Source of the DNA: CALRGL01 sp964374035
Lineage (GTDB): Bacteria > Patescibacteriota > Patescibacteriia > UBA9934 > GWF2-40-263
Assembly (NCBI GenBank): GCA_964374035.1
Contig: CAYJWY010000001.1
Location: forward strand, 1 to 63,913
Reading direction: 5' to 3'
DNA: 63,913 nucleotides
Part shown: positions 24,398-32,858 of the stretch, one piece after another
How the letters are laid out: the number at the start of each line of letters is the position of its first letter
Position numbering within the stretch: the first letter of the stretch is position 1
Notes under the pieces: generated by a model
What the model saw: the letters and a program-made list of their open reading frames with translations, nothing else
Database searches by the model: none
Told to the model about the DNA's origin: nothing
Made by a program: the position numbers and the translations under genes

Positions 24398-25552
24398 ATG
24401 TCCCCTTGCCCACAAAAAGAACTTTGCGGATCGTGCTCGTGGTCGCACATTCCGTATGACAAGCAGTTGCAACAAAAGCTGTCGGATATCAACGGATCGT
24501 TTGCGTTGAAGGAGCTTGATTTCACGTGTGATAAAATCGTCGCTTCCCCGAAGACCGAACATTATCGCAACCGCATGGATTTTGTGATTGACTTTGAGGG
24601 GCGCGTTGGCATGCGCGAAACAAGAAAGTGGTGGAAGGTTATTGATAATCATACCTGCTTTCTTGCAGACGAAAAGATCGACGAAACATTTTCGCGCGTT
24701 CGAGATTGGGTGAAGACGAGCGGGCTGAGTTTTTACGATCGCAAGTCGCATGAAGGATTTTTGCGTTACGCGGTAATTCGATCAACGACGCTTGGTGAGA
24801 CGATGGTGAATCTTGTAACGAGTGCGCCGGTGAAGGATGAGGAGTGGCTCGATCAATCCAGTGCAACGCAACCTGGTTGCGTTCACGGCAACCAGGTTGC
24901 GTTGCCTTTATTCCCGCCGTGTACATCGCTGATGTGGTCGATCAACGATACGATGACCGACGTTTCATTCGGAAGCGACATTCGTACGCTCGCTGGCTCG
25001 AATACGATCGAAGAATCCATCGGTGGCATTCGTTATCGCATTAGTCCAAACGCATTCTTCCAAACAAACTCGTACGCGGCCCCCCTTCTGTTGAAAACCG
25101 TCGAGGAGTTCACGGGCGATATGGTGAACAAAACGCTTCTCGACCTGTATTGCGGTACTGGTTTCTTTGCAGTCGCGCTCGCGAACAAGACCAAACGTAC
25201 CGTCGGTGTCGAGATGGTCGACGAGGCGATTCACGACGCGGTCGAAAACGCGAAGTTGAACAACGTCGATGTCGAATTTCACGTCGCGAAGACAGAAGAC
25301 TTCAACTGGGCTGAGTACAACGCCGACATCGCAATCCTTGACCCGCCGCGCTCCGGCATGCATGATACGGCCCTCGCGGACGTTCTGAGGATCTTGCCCA
25401 AGGAAATCATCTATGTTTCCTGCAATCCAAAGAACTTCGCTCGCGAAATGGTACAATTACAGAAGCATTACCGCGTCGAGCGCATGCGCGCGATTGATAT
25501 GTTTCCCCATACGCCGCATGTGGAGCTCGTTACGAAGTTGAAACGTAAGTGA
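24398..25552 (+). CDS. RlmD/TrmA-type RNA (uracil-5-)-methyltransferase with an in-frame palindrome
   Basis: Adds a methyl group to C5 of a uridine in rRNA or tRNA. The 384-residue protein has an N-terminal Fe-S type cysteine set (Cys4, Cys10, Cys13, perhaps Cys87), the SAM site DLYCGTG at 249-255, DPPRSG at 315-320 and the nucleophile Cys342 in VSCNPKNFARE. The ATG at 24398 places Cys4 correctly. Codons for about residues 155-169 come from a perfect 18-bp palindrome (24862-24904) that looks inserted into a loop. The Fe-S set favours the RlmD-like group, but tRNA as target cannot be excluded. Confidence 0.9.
   Translation: MSPCPQKELCGSCSWSHIPYDKQLQQKLSDINGSFALKELDFTCDKIVASPKTEHYRNRMDFVIDFEGRVGMRETRKWWKVIDNHTCFLADEKIDETFSRVRDWVKTSGLSFYDRKSHEGFLRYAVIRSTTLGETMVNLVTSAPVKDEEWLDQSSATQPGCVHGNQVALPLFPPCTSLMWSINDTMTDVSFGSDIRTLAGSNTIEESIGGIRYRISPNAFFQTNSYAAPLLLKTVEEFTGDMVNKTLLDLYCGTGFFAVALANKTKRTVGVEMVDEAIHDAVENAKLNNVDVEFHVAKTEDFNWAEYNADIAILDPPRSGMHDTALADVLRILPKEIIYVSCNPKNFAREMVQLQKHYRVERMRAIDMFPHTPHVELVTKLKRK
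24862..24904. repeat. Perfect palindrome inside a coding region
   Basis: Two 18-base arms, gcaacgcaacctggttgc and its exact complement, flank the loop gttcacg. The inner cctggttgc...gcaaccagg also occurs upstream of folD (50818-50855). It keeps the reading frame of the methyltransferase gene open. Confidence 0.85.
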
Positions 25553-25554
25553 CT

Positions 25555-25610
25555 AGTGACTGAGTGACTGGTGACTAATTTCAATCTCAGTCACTAGTCA
25601 CTCAGTCACT
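25555..25610. repeat. Inverted repeat between methyltransferase and era
   Basis: A 22-base arm built of agtgact units (25555-25576) is followed after 12 bases by its inverted copy (25589-25610) with one mismatch. It fills the gap between the two genes and may form a hairpin that separates them, but it has no clear T-run. A shorter copy is at 773-789. Confidence 0.65.
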
Positions 25611-25626
25611 CTTCCACCCCCACCCT

Positions 25627-26484
25627 ATGAAAAAATCCGGTTTCGTCGTCATGATTGGTCGATCAAACGTGGGTAAGTCCACGTTGCTTAATGCTGTCAT
25701 CGGATCCAAGATTGCGATCACAACACCAAAACCTCAAACAACGCGTATGCCCATTCAAGGCGTGCTGACGCAAGCTCAGGGACAAATGGTGTTTGTGGAT
25801 ACGCCAGGAGTGCTCAAGGGTGCGCGTGATGTGCTTTCGAAAAAACTTGCCGAGTCTGTGCAAGCGTCGCTCACGGATGTGAATGTGCTTGTGTATGTCG
25901 TGGATCCGTCGCGAGAAATTGGCGACGAGGAACGCTCGGTGATGCAGATGATTAAGAATGTCGAAGGCAAACGAGTTCTCGTCATTAACAAGTGCGACCT
26001 CAGCGACAAGGACAAACCGTTTATCGACTTCTATCGTGACCTTGGCAAGGACTTCGACGCTACCATGGAAGTCTCTGCGCTACGCGGGACACACATCCCC
26101 TCACTCATCTCAACGCTGTTCGACATGCTTCCTGAAGGCGAGGCGTTCTATCCAGAAGGTCAGCTCACCAACATGCCAAACAACATTTGGCTCGCGGAGT
26201 TGATTCGCGAGAAATTGTTTCTTCGACTGCGACAGGAGGTTCCGTATTCTGTGCACGTCGAAGTCGACGAGGCGGAAGTGCGACCAAACGGCATGTTCTA
26301 CATCAGAGCAACCGTCTTCACGACGGACGAACGTTATAAGCGTATGATGATCGGACAAGGTGGACGCGGCATAAAGGAAATTGGACAGTCAACGCGTCGC
26401 GAACTTGAGCAAGCCATGGATACAAAAGTGTTTCTCGATCTCACGGTTGAGGTGGACGCGCACTGGATGCAACGTTTTGAGTAA
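25627..26484 (+). CDS. era: Ribosome assembly GTPase Era
   Basis: Binds the 3' end of 16S rRNA and helps mature the small subunit. The 285-residue protein has the GTPase motifs GRSNVGKST (G1, residues 11-19), DTPG (G3) and NKCD (G4), and the C-terminal KH domain with IGQGGRGIKEIGQSTRRELE. The length is typical. The ATG at 25627 follows the agtgact inverted repeat. The last 44 bases overlap the convergent lipoprotein gene. Confidence 0.97.
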   Translation: MKKSGFVVMIGRSNVGKSTLLNAVIGSKIAITTPKPQTTRMPIQGVLTQAQGQMVFVDTPGVLKGARDVLSKKLAESVQASLTDVNVLVYVVDPSREIGDEERSVMQMIKNVEGKRVLVINKCDLSDKDKPFIDFYRDLGKDFDATMEVSALRGTHIPSLISTLFDMLPEGEAFYPEGQLTNMPNNIWLAELIREKLFLRLRQEVPYSVHVEVDEAEVRPNGMFYIRATVFTTDERYKRMMIGQGGRGIKEIGQSTRRELEQAMDTKVFLDLTVEVDAHWMQRFE

Positions 26485-27385
26485 TCGAAATGACTTCGTA
26501 GCCGACAAACGACTCAAATAAATTCTTCTTGTTAAAGAGGTTGATCGAACCTCGAGATAGTGGAGACAGGACAACCTCCAAAATTAGGGGGTTGTTTTCG
26601 TTGGCAAGGATGGTGTAGCGCGCGAAACTGTTTTGGGCCTCGATCGTGCGAACAACAACAGACTTGCCGTTCACGTTTAAGGTAAAGGCGGACCAATCCG
26701 GTCGTGCAACAATCTTGAGAACATCTTCGCGTTTCTCTTGTTCTTTGCTTTGCGTCAGCCAGTTTGCAAGATCTTTTGCGCGATCCGAAAGTGCCTGCGC
26801 GTACGCGAGCGAGTCATCGAACAATCCTAGATTGATTCGCGTTTCGCGTGTTTGTGTCAGCGCTTGATATTGTTTGCGCGTCAGCCAAAGCAGACTGTTT
26901 TTTTGTGTGACTTGTTCGCCCTCAACCCACAGATGTGGGAGTAAGATGTTCGTCGCATCAATGAGCTCGGTTGCACGAATCAAACCGGTCGTTTCTGTTT
27001 TCTGAATGTCCTGCTTGGGCGGCTCTGGAATGGGCGTTCCAACGGGCGTGTGCTTATACTTGGCATCGTAGGCAGAACGCGCGTCGATCGACGCCTGCGT
27101 CTCTTGTTCGCTTGTCATCGACCACGAGAGGTCGATCAACACATCGGCATTCCACGTCCCTGCTTTGACTCGTCGCTCAGTGGAAACACCGCCGAGCAGA
27201 TCAACGACCTGACCACCCAAGCCGAGAAATGTTTCGCGAAGCACGAGTTCATCTCCGGACGAAAAAGAAAGCGAGTCGGTCGCTTTCTGATCGCTGATAC
27301 TCGAGACAACGGACTGCGTACATCCTGCGCCGATCATCACGATCGTCGCGAGCAAGAGGCCGAGTTGTTTCGAGATTGACTGCAT
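26441..27385 (-). CDS. Lipoprotein of unknown function
   Basis: A 314-residue exported lipoprotein: signal peptide LGLLLATIVMIGAGC with a lipobox cysteine at residue 22, then a mature part of 290 residues. The mature part has a beta-rich N-terminal half (WNADVLIDLSWSM), a charged helical middle and a C-terminal beta part; I recognise no family. It is read toward era and overlaps its end by 44 bases. The neighbouring thioredoxin-fold gene lies upstream beyond it on the other side. Confidence 0.7.
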   Translation of the reverse strand: MQSISKQLGLLLATIVMIGAGCTQSVVSSISDQKATDSLSFSSGDELVLRETFLGLGGQVVDLLGGVSTERRVKAGTWNADVLIDLSWSMTSEQETQASIDARSAYDAKYKHTPVGTPIPEPPKQDIQKTETTGLIRATELIDATNILLPHLWVEGEQVTQKNSLLWLTRKQYQALTQTRETRINLGLFDDSLAYAQALSDRAKDLANWLTQSKEQEKREDVLKIVARPDWSAFTLNVNGKSVVVRTIEAQNSFARYTILANENNPLILEVVLSPLSRGSINLFNKKNLFESFVGYEVISITQNVASSARPPQP

Positions 27386-27399
27386 AGGTGCTCACCAAC

Positions 27400-27654
27400 T
27401 TATCGTCCGGCGGCCCAAGCGCGAATCGAATCCTCTTCGGCCGATCCGCAAATAAACTTGCCACTCTTCTCGTTCCAAAAAAACGGAACGCCTCCGCACT
27501 TCCCGTGATCCTTTTCTTCCGCGAGCTTGGCGTTCATTTTATTATTCCAGGTTTCAAGCTTCTCAATCTTCACGCCCTCGCTGATCAATTTGTCCACCGT
27601 TGGCATCACGGTGTGGCAATGGGGACAGCCGTCCCCATAGAAAAAATATAGCAT
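27400..27654 (-). CDS. Small thioredoxin-fold protein with CPHC motif
   Basis: An 84-residue redoxin beginning MLYFFYGDGCPHCHTVMP, with active site CPHC at residues 10-13 and a cis-proline loop GGVPFFW. The CPHC pair resembles DsbA-type oxidants, but no signal peptide is present, so it probably works in the cytoplasm. Two more cysteines (GKCGG and FICGS) flank the loop. An alternative ATG at 27672 would add six residues. The start region is shared with the divergent gene at 27671. Confidence 0.75.
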   Translation of the reverse strand: MLYFFYGDGCPHCHTVMPTVDKLISEGVKIEKLETWNNKMNAKLAEEKDHGKCGGVPFFWNEKSGKFICGSAEEDSIRAWAAGR

Positions 27655-27670
27655 ATGGTAGAATTCTAAC

Positions 27671-28261
27671 ATGACAAAACGAATGATCCCAATCCTGGTT
27701 ATCCTCATCGTCTCCGGACTCCTTGTCTGGCAACGTTTTCATATCGCGCCGCAAGTAAAAGCGGTTGTGGTTGCCTCGACAAGCGATAAGTACAACGTTG
27801 GCGATCAACTGCGACGAGGTCAGACGGTATCAACAGGTGATCGCGAATACGTCGCGTTTCAAATCGCCTCTGCACGCATCGGTCTTGCAGAAAAAACTTC
27901 CGTCGAGTTGAAGCGTCTTCTTGAAAACGAACGCATCGTCATCTTCCCTCGCGGCCGCATCGTCCTCGACAATCCCGCGAGCACTCCACTGTTCATCCAT
28001 ACACGCAAGACAGAAAACACCCTCACTCAGGGTAAGGCTACGCTCATCAATTTTGATTTTCTTCGCACACTTCACATCATTCCGCTTGAGCGATCGATTC
28101 AAACTCGACTCGTGGGCACGAATGAATTTTTAGTCTTGCCTCGACCGATCGCTGTGGATGAATCGGGAGCGGGGTCCTACAAAGCCATCGAATTTGACCC
28201 GGCCCAAAACACGGCGAGCGACTTTTATACTTGGTTTGACGCAATCTCCTCCGTCGAGTAA
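27671..28261 (+). CDS. Membrane-anchored extracytoplasmic protein, FecR-like
   Basis: A 196-residue protein with an N-terminal membrane anchor (about residues 5-20, MIPILVILIVSGLLVW) and a beta-rich outer part. The stretch GDQLRRGQTVSTGDREYVAFQIA followed by a Leu/Arg-rich strand pattern resembles the FecR/FecR-like domain, which senses or scaffolds at the membrane; this match is weak. No sigma factor is nearby. It is followed by a large palindromic element. Confidence 0.6.
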   Translation: MTKRMIPILVILIVSGLLVWQRFHIAPQVKAVVVASTSDKYNVGDQLRRGQTVSTGDREYVAFQIASARIGLAEKTSVELKRLLENERIVIFPRGRIVLDNPASTPLFIHTRKTENTLTQGKATLINFDFLRTLHIIPLERSIQTRLVGTNEFLVLPRPIAVDESGAGSYKAIEFDPAQNTASDFYTWFDAISSVE

Positions 28262-28271
28262 ATTTCTGTTT

Positions 28272-28439
28272 GAGACCTCTGAAAAACAGCGATCTTTCGT
28301 CTCACGGGCCTTCGCCCGCGATAGCGGGCTTCGGCCCGCGACGGCGGGCACCCGCCGACCCCACTCAAGGTAGTTTTCACTACCTTGAGTGGGGCTCGAC
28401 AGCCCGTTCAACGAAATCTCACCATTTTTCAGAGGTCTC
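28272..28439. repeat. 168-bp cruciform element with nested hairpins
   Basis: The ends gagacctctgaaaaa (28272-28286) and tttttcagaggtctc (28425-28439) are perfect 15-base inverted copies. Inside lies another perfect 15-base hairpin (ccccactcaaggtag at 28359-28373 with ctaccttgagtgggg at 28380-28394) and several GC-rich gcccgc hairpins. It lies directly before the HAD gene, whose ribosome site begins 15 bases later. Confidence 0.8.
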
Positions 28440-28465
28440 GTTTGTTCTTACCTTAGGAGATGCTC

Positions 28466-29350
28466 GTGAATATTCGCATTTACAAGACCGTGGACGAAGC
28501 TCGCGAACTTCTCTCAGGAACCGAAGACCGTATCGTGACGAAACTGCAACCTGCGGAGATCCTCAAGCGCGCGCGCTGGATCAAGGCGGGAGCGTTCGAT
28601 TTCGATCAAAGTCTGGCGATCGGAAACCAGTGGCTTGAAATCGAGTCAATCGTTGGCTCTCACTACATTCAAGGAGAACAGAGTGATCGCGAGTGGTACC
28701 TTGAGCGTGCGCACGCAAATCACACCAACCACAAGGGTCCTATCGAAGACACCGACTGGTTCTTCGAGAAAACGGTTCTCGATAACCGTGCGGCGGTTGA
28801 AGGAGCGTGGGTTGCGCGATCCGTGAAACGCTTCGAGCAACAAGCTGTCATGGATTCAACCTTCGCCCATATCGGCAAACACATGACATTGCGTGACGGT
28901 GCTCGTGACTTGTTTGCACTCTTGGAAAAGCGTTTGGTGATCAGCATGGGTATCGAACAGTTGATTGCCGCCTCGTTGCAACACAATGGGATGAGCGCTG
29001 GCGTGATTGCCACCCGACTGGTGTTCAACAAGGAAAACACCGTCTCCGGCTGTCATCGCAACGTTGTTGTGAGCACCTCCAAGGGAGTCGCCCATCGACG
29101 TTTCGTTGAACTCTCTGAGATGCGGGTGAAACACCACTTGGTTCTGGGCGACTCCTACTTCGACATCCACATGATGCCACAGGGTGCGTTCAATGTGTGG
29201 ATTGTACCGCACAGCGACGTCGACAATGGGCTGGTAAACTATCGTGATGCGCACTTCGAGATCATGCTCGATCGCGCCACCATCGTTCTTTATTCAAACT
29301 CTCTGCTACCGCTGGTCATGTTGATCCGCGAAGCTCGCGCAGGCATGTAA
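28466..29350 (+). CDS. HAD-superfamily hydrolase (phosphatase-like)
   Basis: A 294-residue protein with HAD motif I FDFDQS (Asp45, Asp47), a motif II region near VSTSKG and motif IV GDSYFDIHMM, so it likely removes phosphate from a small substrate. A helical cap of about 100 residues lies between motifs I and II, unlike the short caps of phosphoserine phosphatase; the substrate is unknown. GTG at 28466 is chosen because aggag lies six bases before it, while the ATG at 28460 would abut the site. A terminator follows at once, so it is a single-gene unit. Confidence 0.75.
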   Translation: MNIRIYKTVDEARELLSGTEDRIVTKLQPAEILKRARWIKAGAFDFDQSLAIGNQWLEIESIVGSHYIQGEQSDREWYLERAHANHTNHKGPIEDTDWFFEKTVLDNRAAVEGAWVARSVKRFEQQAVMDSTFAHIGKHMTLRDGARDLFALLEKRLVISMGIEQLIAASLQHNGMSAGVIATRLVFNKENTVSGCHRNVVVSTSKGVAHRRFVELSEMRVKHHLVLGDSYFDIHMMPQGAFNVWIVPHSDVDNGLVNYRDAHFEIMLDRATIVLYSNSLLPLVMLIREARAGM

Positions 29351-29367
29351 GTCGCCTGCTTTTTTTT
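29339..29367 (+). terminator. Terminator of the HAD gene
   Basis: Stem gcaggc/gcctgc with a nine-base loop is followed by a run of eight T. The stem overlaps the last codons of the HAD gene. Confidence 0.85.
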
Positions 29368-29377
29368 CCTGCCTGTC

Positions 29378-29527
29378 TTCGACTCCGAGGTCGCTCAGAC
29401 TCGATGAGAGCCTGCTCGCCACTCGTGGCCTTGGTCACCGACGCGCCAAAGCGCTATGGCGACGGCGCGCGAAGTGTGGTCGAAAGCGCACTCCGACATT
29501 CCCCTTCGACAGGCTCAGGGAATATTT
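29378..29527. repeat. Dispersed element, family 2
   Basis: Shares gcctgctcgccactcg, caccgacgcgccaaagcg, gacggcgcgc and agtgtggtcgaa with 6117-6241, and ends with ccttcgacaggctcaggg, a relative of the end at 59588-59672. It lies between the HAD gene and mnmA. Confidence 0.7.
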
Positions 29528-29537
29528 AGGTGCATGA

Positions 29538-30761
29538 TTAATCGATGATCGCTCCCCCGAGCATGATGTCGCCGTCGTAAAAGACAATCGACTGTCCGGG
29601 CGTGACGGCGCGTTGTGGTTCCAAAAATTCGACTCCGACGCGGTCGCCGTCGATCGCGACGATCGTGCAGTCTTGTACCTCTTGGCGATAACGTATGCGG
29701 GATTGACACCGAAGAAATGTTGACGAATCTGTCCGATCGAACATCTTTGTCAACATTTCTTTATCGAACCAATTTGCCTTCGATGCGGTTAGGCTTTTTT
29801 TGTATAGCGATGGATGGTAGTTACTTGAAACGATCAACTCCTTCGTCTTGGGTCGCTTATCGACCACGTAGTACGGGGCTCCTCCGCCAACGTTCAGTCC
29901 GTGTCGCTGGCCATGTGTGTAAAAATTTATTCCGCGATGCGTTCCAATCACCTTCCCTTCTGTTGTCACGATCGGACCCGGGTCCTCGGAAATGCGCGCG
30001 AGCAGAAACTCACTCATATCGACCTCACCGACGAAGCAGATACCGACGCTGTCTTTTTTCTCGGCGTTGTCGAGTCCGAGCTCGCGAGCCTTCTGCCGAA
30101 CCTCCGGCTTCGTCATCTCTCCGATCGGAAACAAAACGCGATGAATCACAGCTGGATCGATGGCCCACAAGAAATAGGATTGATCTTTATTTGTATCGAC
30201 TCCCTTCAAAATGATTGCGTGCGGTGAGACTGGGGTGTTGTCGGAGGCAACGACGGCGACAGTCCCATCGTCGCCAGGGCTCTGATGGGCAGGCCGGCGG
30301 CTCGGAGACAATACCCCAGTCTCACCACTTCGAACGCGAGCATAATGCCCCGTAGCAATATACGCACACCCAAGCCGATCCGCCTCCTTCACAAACACAT
30401 CAAACTTCACAAACTTGTTACACATCACATCCGGATTTGGTGTGCGACCTTTTTCAAACTCCGCGAACATGTACTCGACCACATCACGGCGATACTCCGT
30501 CTCAAAGTCGAGCGTCAGAAATGGAATGCCCAACTTCGCGGCCACACGCGCGGCAGCACGGCGTTCCTCTTTCCATCCGCATTCTTGAAACTCTTCACCG
30601 ACGTTGTTGGCGTCCTTCGCGCGAGATCCACACACATCGCCAGACCAATTTTTCATGAACGCACCAATCACTTCATACCCAGCCTCCAACAACAAAGCCG
30701 CCGACACACTTGAGTCGACGCCGCCAGACATACCGAGGAGGACTCTAGGTTTGGGAGTCAT
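29538..30761 (-). CDS. mnmA: tRNA 2-thiouridylase MnmA with an in-frame repeat insert
   Basis: Thiolates the wobble uridine of tRNAs for Lys, Glu and Gln. The 407-residue protein has the PP-loop SGGVDSS (12-18), the first catalytic Cys114 in MCNKFVKF, ATGHYAR, KDQSYFLWA and the second catalytic Cys in DSVGICFVGE. Between ATGHYAR and the KGVDTNKDQSYFL motif lies an insert of about 35 residues (146-180) encoded by a repeat element (30224-30325) with 19-bp inverted ends. The usual length is about 360-370, which fits the insert. It overlaps the HD gene by four bases upstream. Confidence 0.96.
   Translation of the reverse strand: MTPKPRVLLGMSGGVDSSVSAALLLEAGYEVIGAFMKNWSGDVCGSRAKDANNVGEEFQECGWKEERRAAARVAAKLGIPFLTLDFETEYRRDVVEYMFAEFEKGRTPNPDVMCNKFVKFDVFVKEADRLGCAYIATGHYARVRSGETGVLSPSRRPAHQSPGDDGTVAVVASDNTPVSPHAIILKGVDTNKDQSYFLWAIDPAVIHRVLFPIGEMTKPEVRQKARELGLDNAEKKDSVGICFVGEVDMSEFLLARISEDPGPIVTTEGKVIGTHRGINFYTHGQRHGLNVGGGAPYYVVDKRPKTKELIVSSNYHPSLYKKSLTASKANWFDKEMLTKMFDRTDSSTFLRCQSRIRYRQEVQDCTIVAIDGDRVGVEFLEPQRAVTPGQSIVFYDGDIMLGGAIID
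30224..30325. repeat. Repeat element inserted in mnmA
   Basis: Ends gtgagactggggtgttgtc (30224-30242) and gacaataccccagtctcac (30307-30325) are inverted copies with one mismatch in 19. The core 30241-30310 matches 55355-55424 at 64 of 70 bases. The element adds about 34 codons without breaking the mnmA frame. Confidence 0.85.
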
Positions 30762-32071
30762 AGAAGGGCCTGAAATCTGTTTGCATCTTCGCGATGTACA
30801 AAAAAATCCGTGAATCGAAGTTTCTCGTTATATTTTTTGAGCAGGTCAGAGTACTCGAAAATCGGGATATACGCAATGCTCTTGAGAGTCTTCTTGGCCA
30901 CATAAATCGTCGTTGCTTGCTCAGACGATTGTCCGCTGAATAACGAAAGTCGATTGCTCGCGCTGTGCGTGAACCACTTGATCGAGGCGTTGTTGCACGT
31001 CGACTTCAACAATTGCAACGTTTTAACGTCTTCTGATTTGTCGTCGTGGAGTCTAAGCACGCGCTTGGCCGCGATGCGATGCATGAGATGGTGTGACCAA
31101 TACGACGCGGGATGTTCGGCGGCGGCAAACAATTGCTCGATCACCGCGCCGTCTCTGAGTTTTGTATACGCGTAGGGATCCGTTGGGATGTGCAGGGTAA
31201 TTTCCTTCGATCTCATCGCTTCTTCCAGGTAATGCGTGAAGCCGGCTTTTGTTTTGTGAAAATAAACCTGATCGATCATGTGATAACGCGCAAGCAACAT
31301 ATCCTCAAGCGCACGCACGCCATTTTCTGAAATCGTTAACAACAATTCACGGTCGCGCTCAGCAAGCGACAACGAGGAGATCAACCAATCAAGATCGTAC
31401 TGTCCGTAAGCGACGCCACAAAAATAGCTGTCACGCAAAAGATAATCCATGCGATCGCAATCGACCTCGCCGGAGATGTGCGCTTTGAGAATGCTGTGGA
31501 GAAAGGCGAAGCGTTCGTTTGTGAATGTGATCTCGCGATGAATCAGCGCACAGATGTCTTGCGCGAACTGTCGGTCGAAGAGTCCTTGCTCGCTGAGAGT
31601 TTGAATCAACAGAACGCTGTAGTCCTCGTGCACGGCCTGTCGATCAGGTCGAAAATCCGACGAAGTCTTGGCGAGGTTGGATGTTGTTTTCCACCACGAC
31701 CAGTCGAGGGGAAGTTCGTCGACGCGCGGAAAGACGACTTCAGACGCGTGCGAGAACGGGCCGTGGCCGAGATCGTGAAGCAAGCCGGCAATGCGCACGC
31801 GCTGTCGCAGTTGCTCGATCTCGTCGAACGAAAGTCGCTCTTGAACGATCGACGACGATGCAATGATGCGTGCAAAAAGTCGACCCGCAACATGCATGGC
31901 GCCAAGGGCGTGTGAGAAACGGTCGTGGACGGCGCCGGGATAGACGTAGGCTTGCGTGAACCCGAGTTGGGAAATAAAACGAAGGCGCTGTACAAACGGA
32001 TGATCGATGATCGAGCGTTCAAATTCGTTGAACGTGATGCGCTTGTGAATGGGATCGCGAAGTTCATACAT
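30758..32071 (-). CDS. HD-domain phosphohydrolase (dGTPase-like)
   Basis: A 437-residue metal-dependent phosphohydrolase. The N-terminal part YELRDPIHKRITFNEFE and the HD set (RFSHALGAMHVAG, AGLLHDLGHGPFSHASE, and CDRMDYLLRDSYFCGV) match the widespread HD family related to SAMHD1 and dGTPases. It may act on nucleotides; the substrate is unproven. The C-terminal third is less conserved. Its stop overlaps the mnmA start by four bases, so the two are co-translated. Confidence 0.88.
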   Translation of the reverse strand: MYELRDPIHKRITFNEFERSIIDHPFVQRLRFISQLGFTQAYVYPGAVHDRFSHALGAMHVAGRLFARIIASSSIVQERLSFDEIEQLRQRVRIAGLLHDLGHGPFSHASEVVFPRVDELPLDWSWWKTTSNLAKTSSDFRPDRQAVHEDYSVLLIQTLSEQGLFDRQFAQDICALIHREITFTNERFAFLHSILKAHISGEVDCDRMDYLLRDSYFCGVAYGQYDLDWLISSLSLAERDRELLLTISENGVRALEDMLLARYHMIDQVYFHKTKAGFTHYLEEAMRSKEITLHIPTDPYAYTKLRDGAVIEQLFAAAEHPASYWSHHLMHRIAAKRVLRLHDDKSEDVKTLQLLKSTCNNASIKWFTHSASNRLSLFSGQSSEQATTIYVAKKTLKSIAYIPIFEYSDLLKKYNEKLRFTDFFVHREDANRFQALL

Positions 32072-32099
32072 ACCTGCGCATCATAGCGATCCGATCGTC

Positions 32100-32858
32100 T
32101 CAAAGCAACACAAGAATCAAGACACCCAGAACGACTCGAAGAAGAGCAATTTCCCTGTATGTGTTCTTTTCAAGAAATTTAAGAAAAAGCCGAATCGTAC
32201 CTAGGGCGGTGACAAAGGCCACGACAAAACCCACGATGAGCGCAATTGGATCAATCATGGAAGGACGACGGATAACTTCCACAAGATTGAAAAGCCCGCC
32301 GGCCGCGATTGTTGGAATGCCCAGGAGGAACGAGAACTTCGCAGCCGTTTGGCGTGAGAGTCCGCCGAAAAGTCCTGCGGTAATCGTGATCCCTGAACGT
32401 GATGTTCCGGGAATAAGAGCGATTGCTTGGGCAAGGCCGATCAGCATCGCACGTTTCCAGCCAACCTTCGTGACATCGTCGCTCAAAGGCTTCGCATAGC
32501 GATCCGCGACAAATAAGACAAGGCCCCAGACGACAAACGACCAGCCCACGACCTGAGCGGAACGAAACTCAACGTGTGTCCCGTTCACGAGAATCAATCC
32601 AACCAGAACGGCTGGGATTGTCGCAAAAAAAATCCACCATGCAATCGAACGCCACTGTTTCAACTCAGGCCAAAGCGCGATCACAATCGCTGTGAGTGTC
32701 GCCAGATGGAGCAATGCATCAAAAGCCAAATCTTGAGGCTCCCAGCCCAGCACCTGCGGAACCAGGATAAGAAACCCCGAACTTGAAATCGGTAAAAACT
32801 CGGTCAGACCCTGAACAAAACCGAGGATTGCCGCTTGGAGAATCGGCATACTAATCAA
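32100..32858 (-). CDS. uppP: Undecaprenyl-diphosphatase
   Basis: Removes one phosphate from undecaprenyl diphosphate to recycle the lipid carrier used for peptidoglycan and polysaccharide synthesis. The 252-residue membrane protein has the BacA/UppP signature GLTEFLPISSSGFL near residues 18-31 with catalytic Glu, and PGTSRSGITITAGLF with Ser/Arg, plus about eight membrane segments. It overlaps the end of the upstream ATPase gene by eight bases. Confidence 0.96.
   Translation of the reverse strand: MISMPILQAAILGFVQGLTEFLPISSSGFLILVPQVLGWEPQDLAFDALLHLATLTAIVIALWPELKQWRSIAWWIFFATIPAVLVGLILVNGTHVEFRSAQVVGWSFVVWGLVLFVADRYAKPLSDDVTKVGWKRAMLIGLAQAIALIPGTSRSGITITAGLFGGLSRQTAAKFSFLLGIPTIAAGGLFNLVEVIRRPSMIDPIALIVGFVVAFVTALGTIRLFLKFLEKNTYREIALLRVVLGVLILVLL

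Noticed and set aside
28130..28411. Open frame across the cruciform element on the minus strand
   Set aside because: It consists mainly of the palindrome's GC-rich repeats, and a frame appears on both strands as expected for an inverted repeat.
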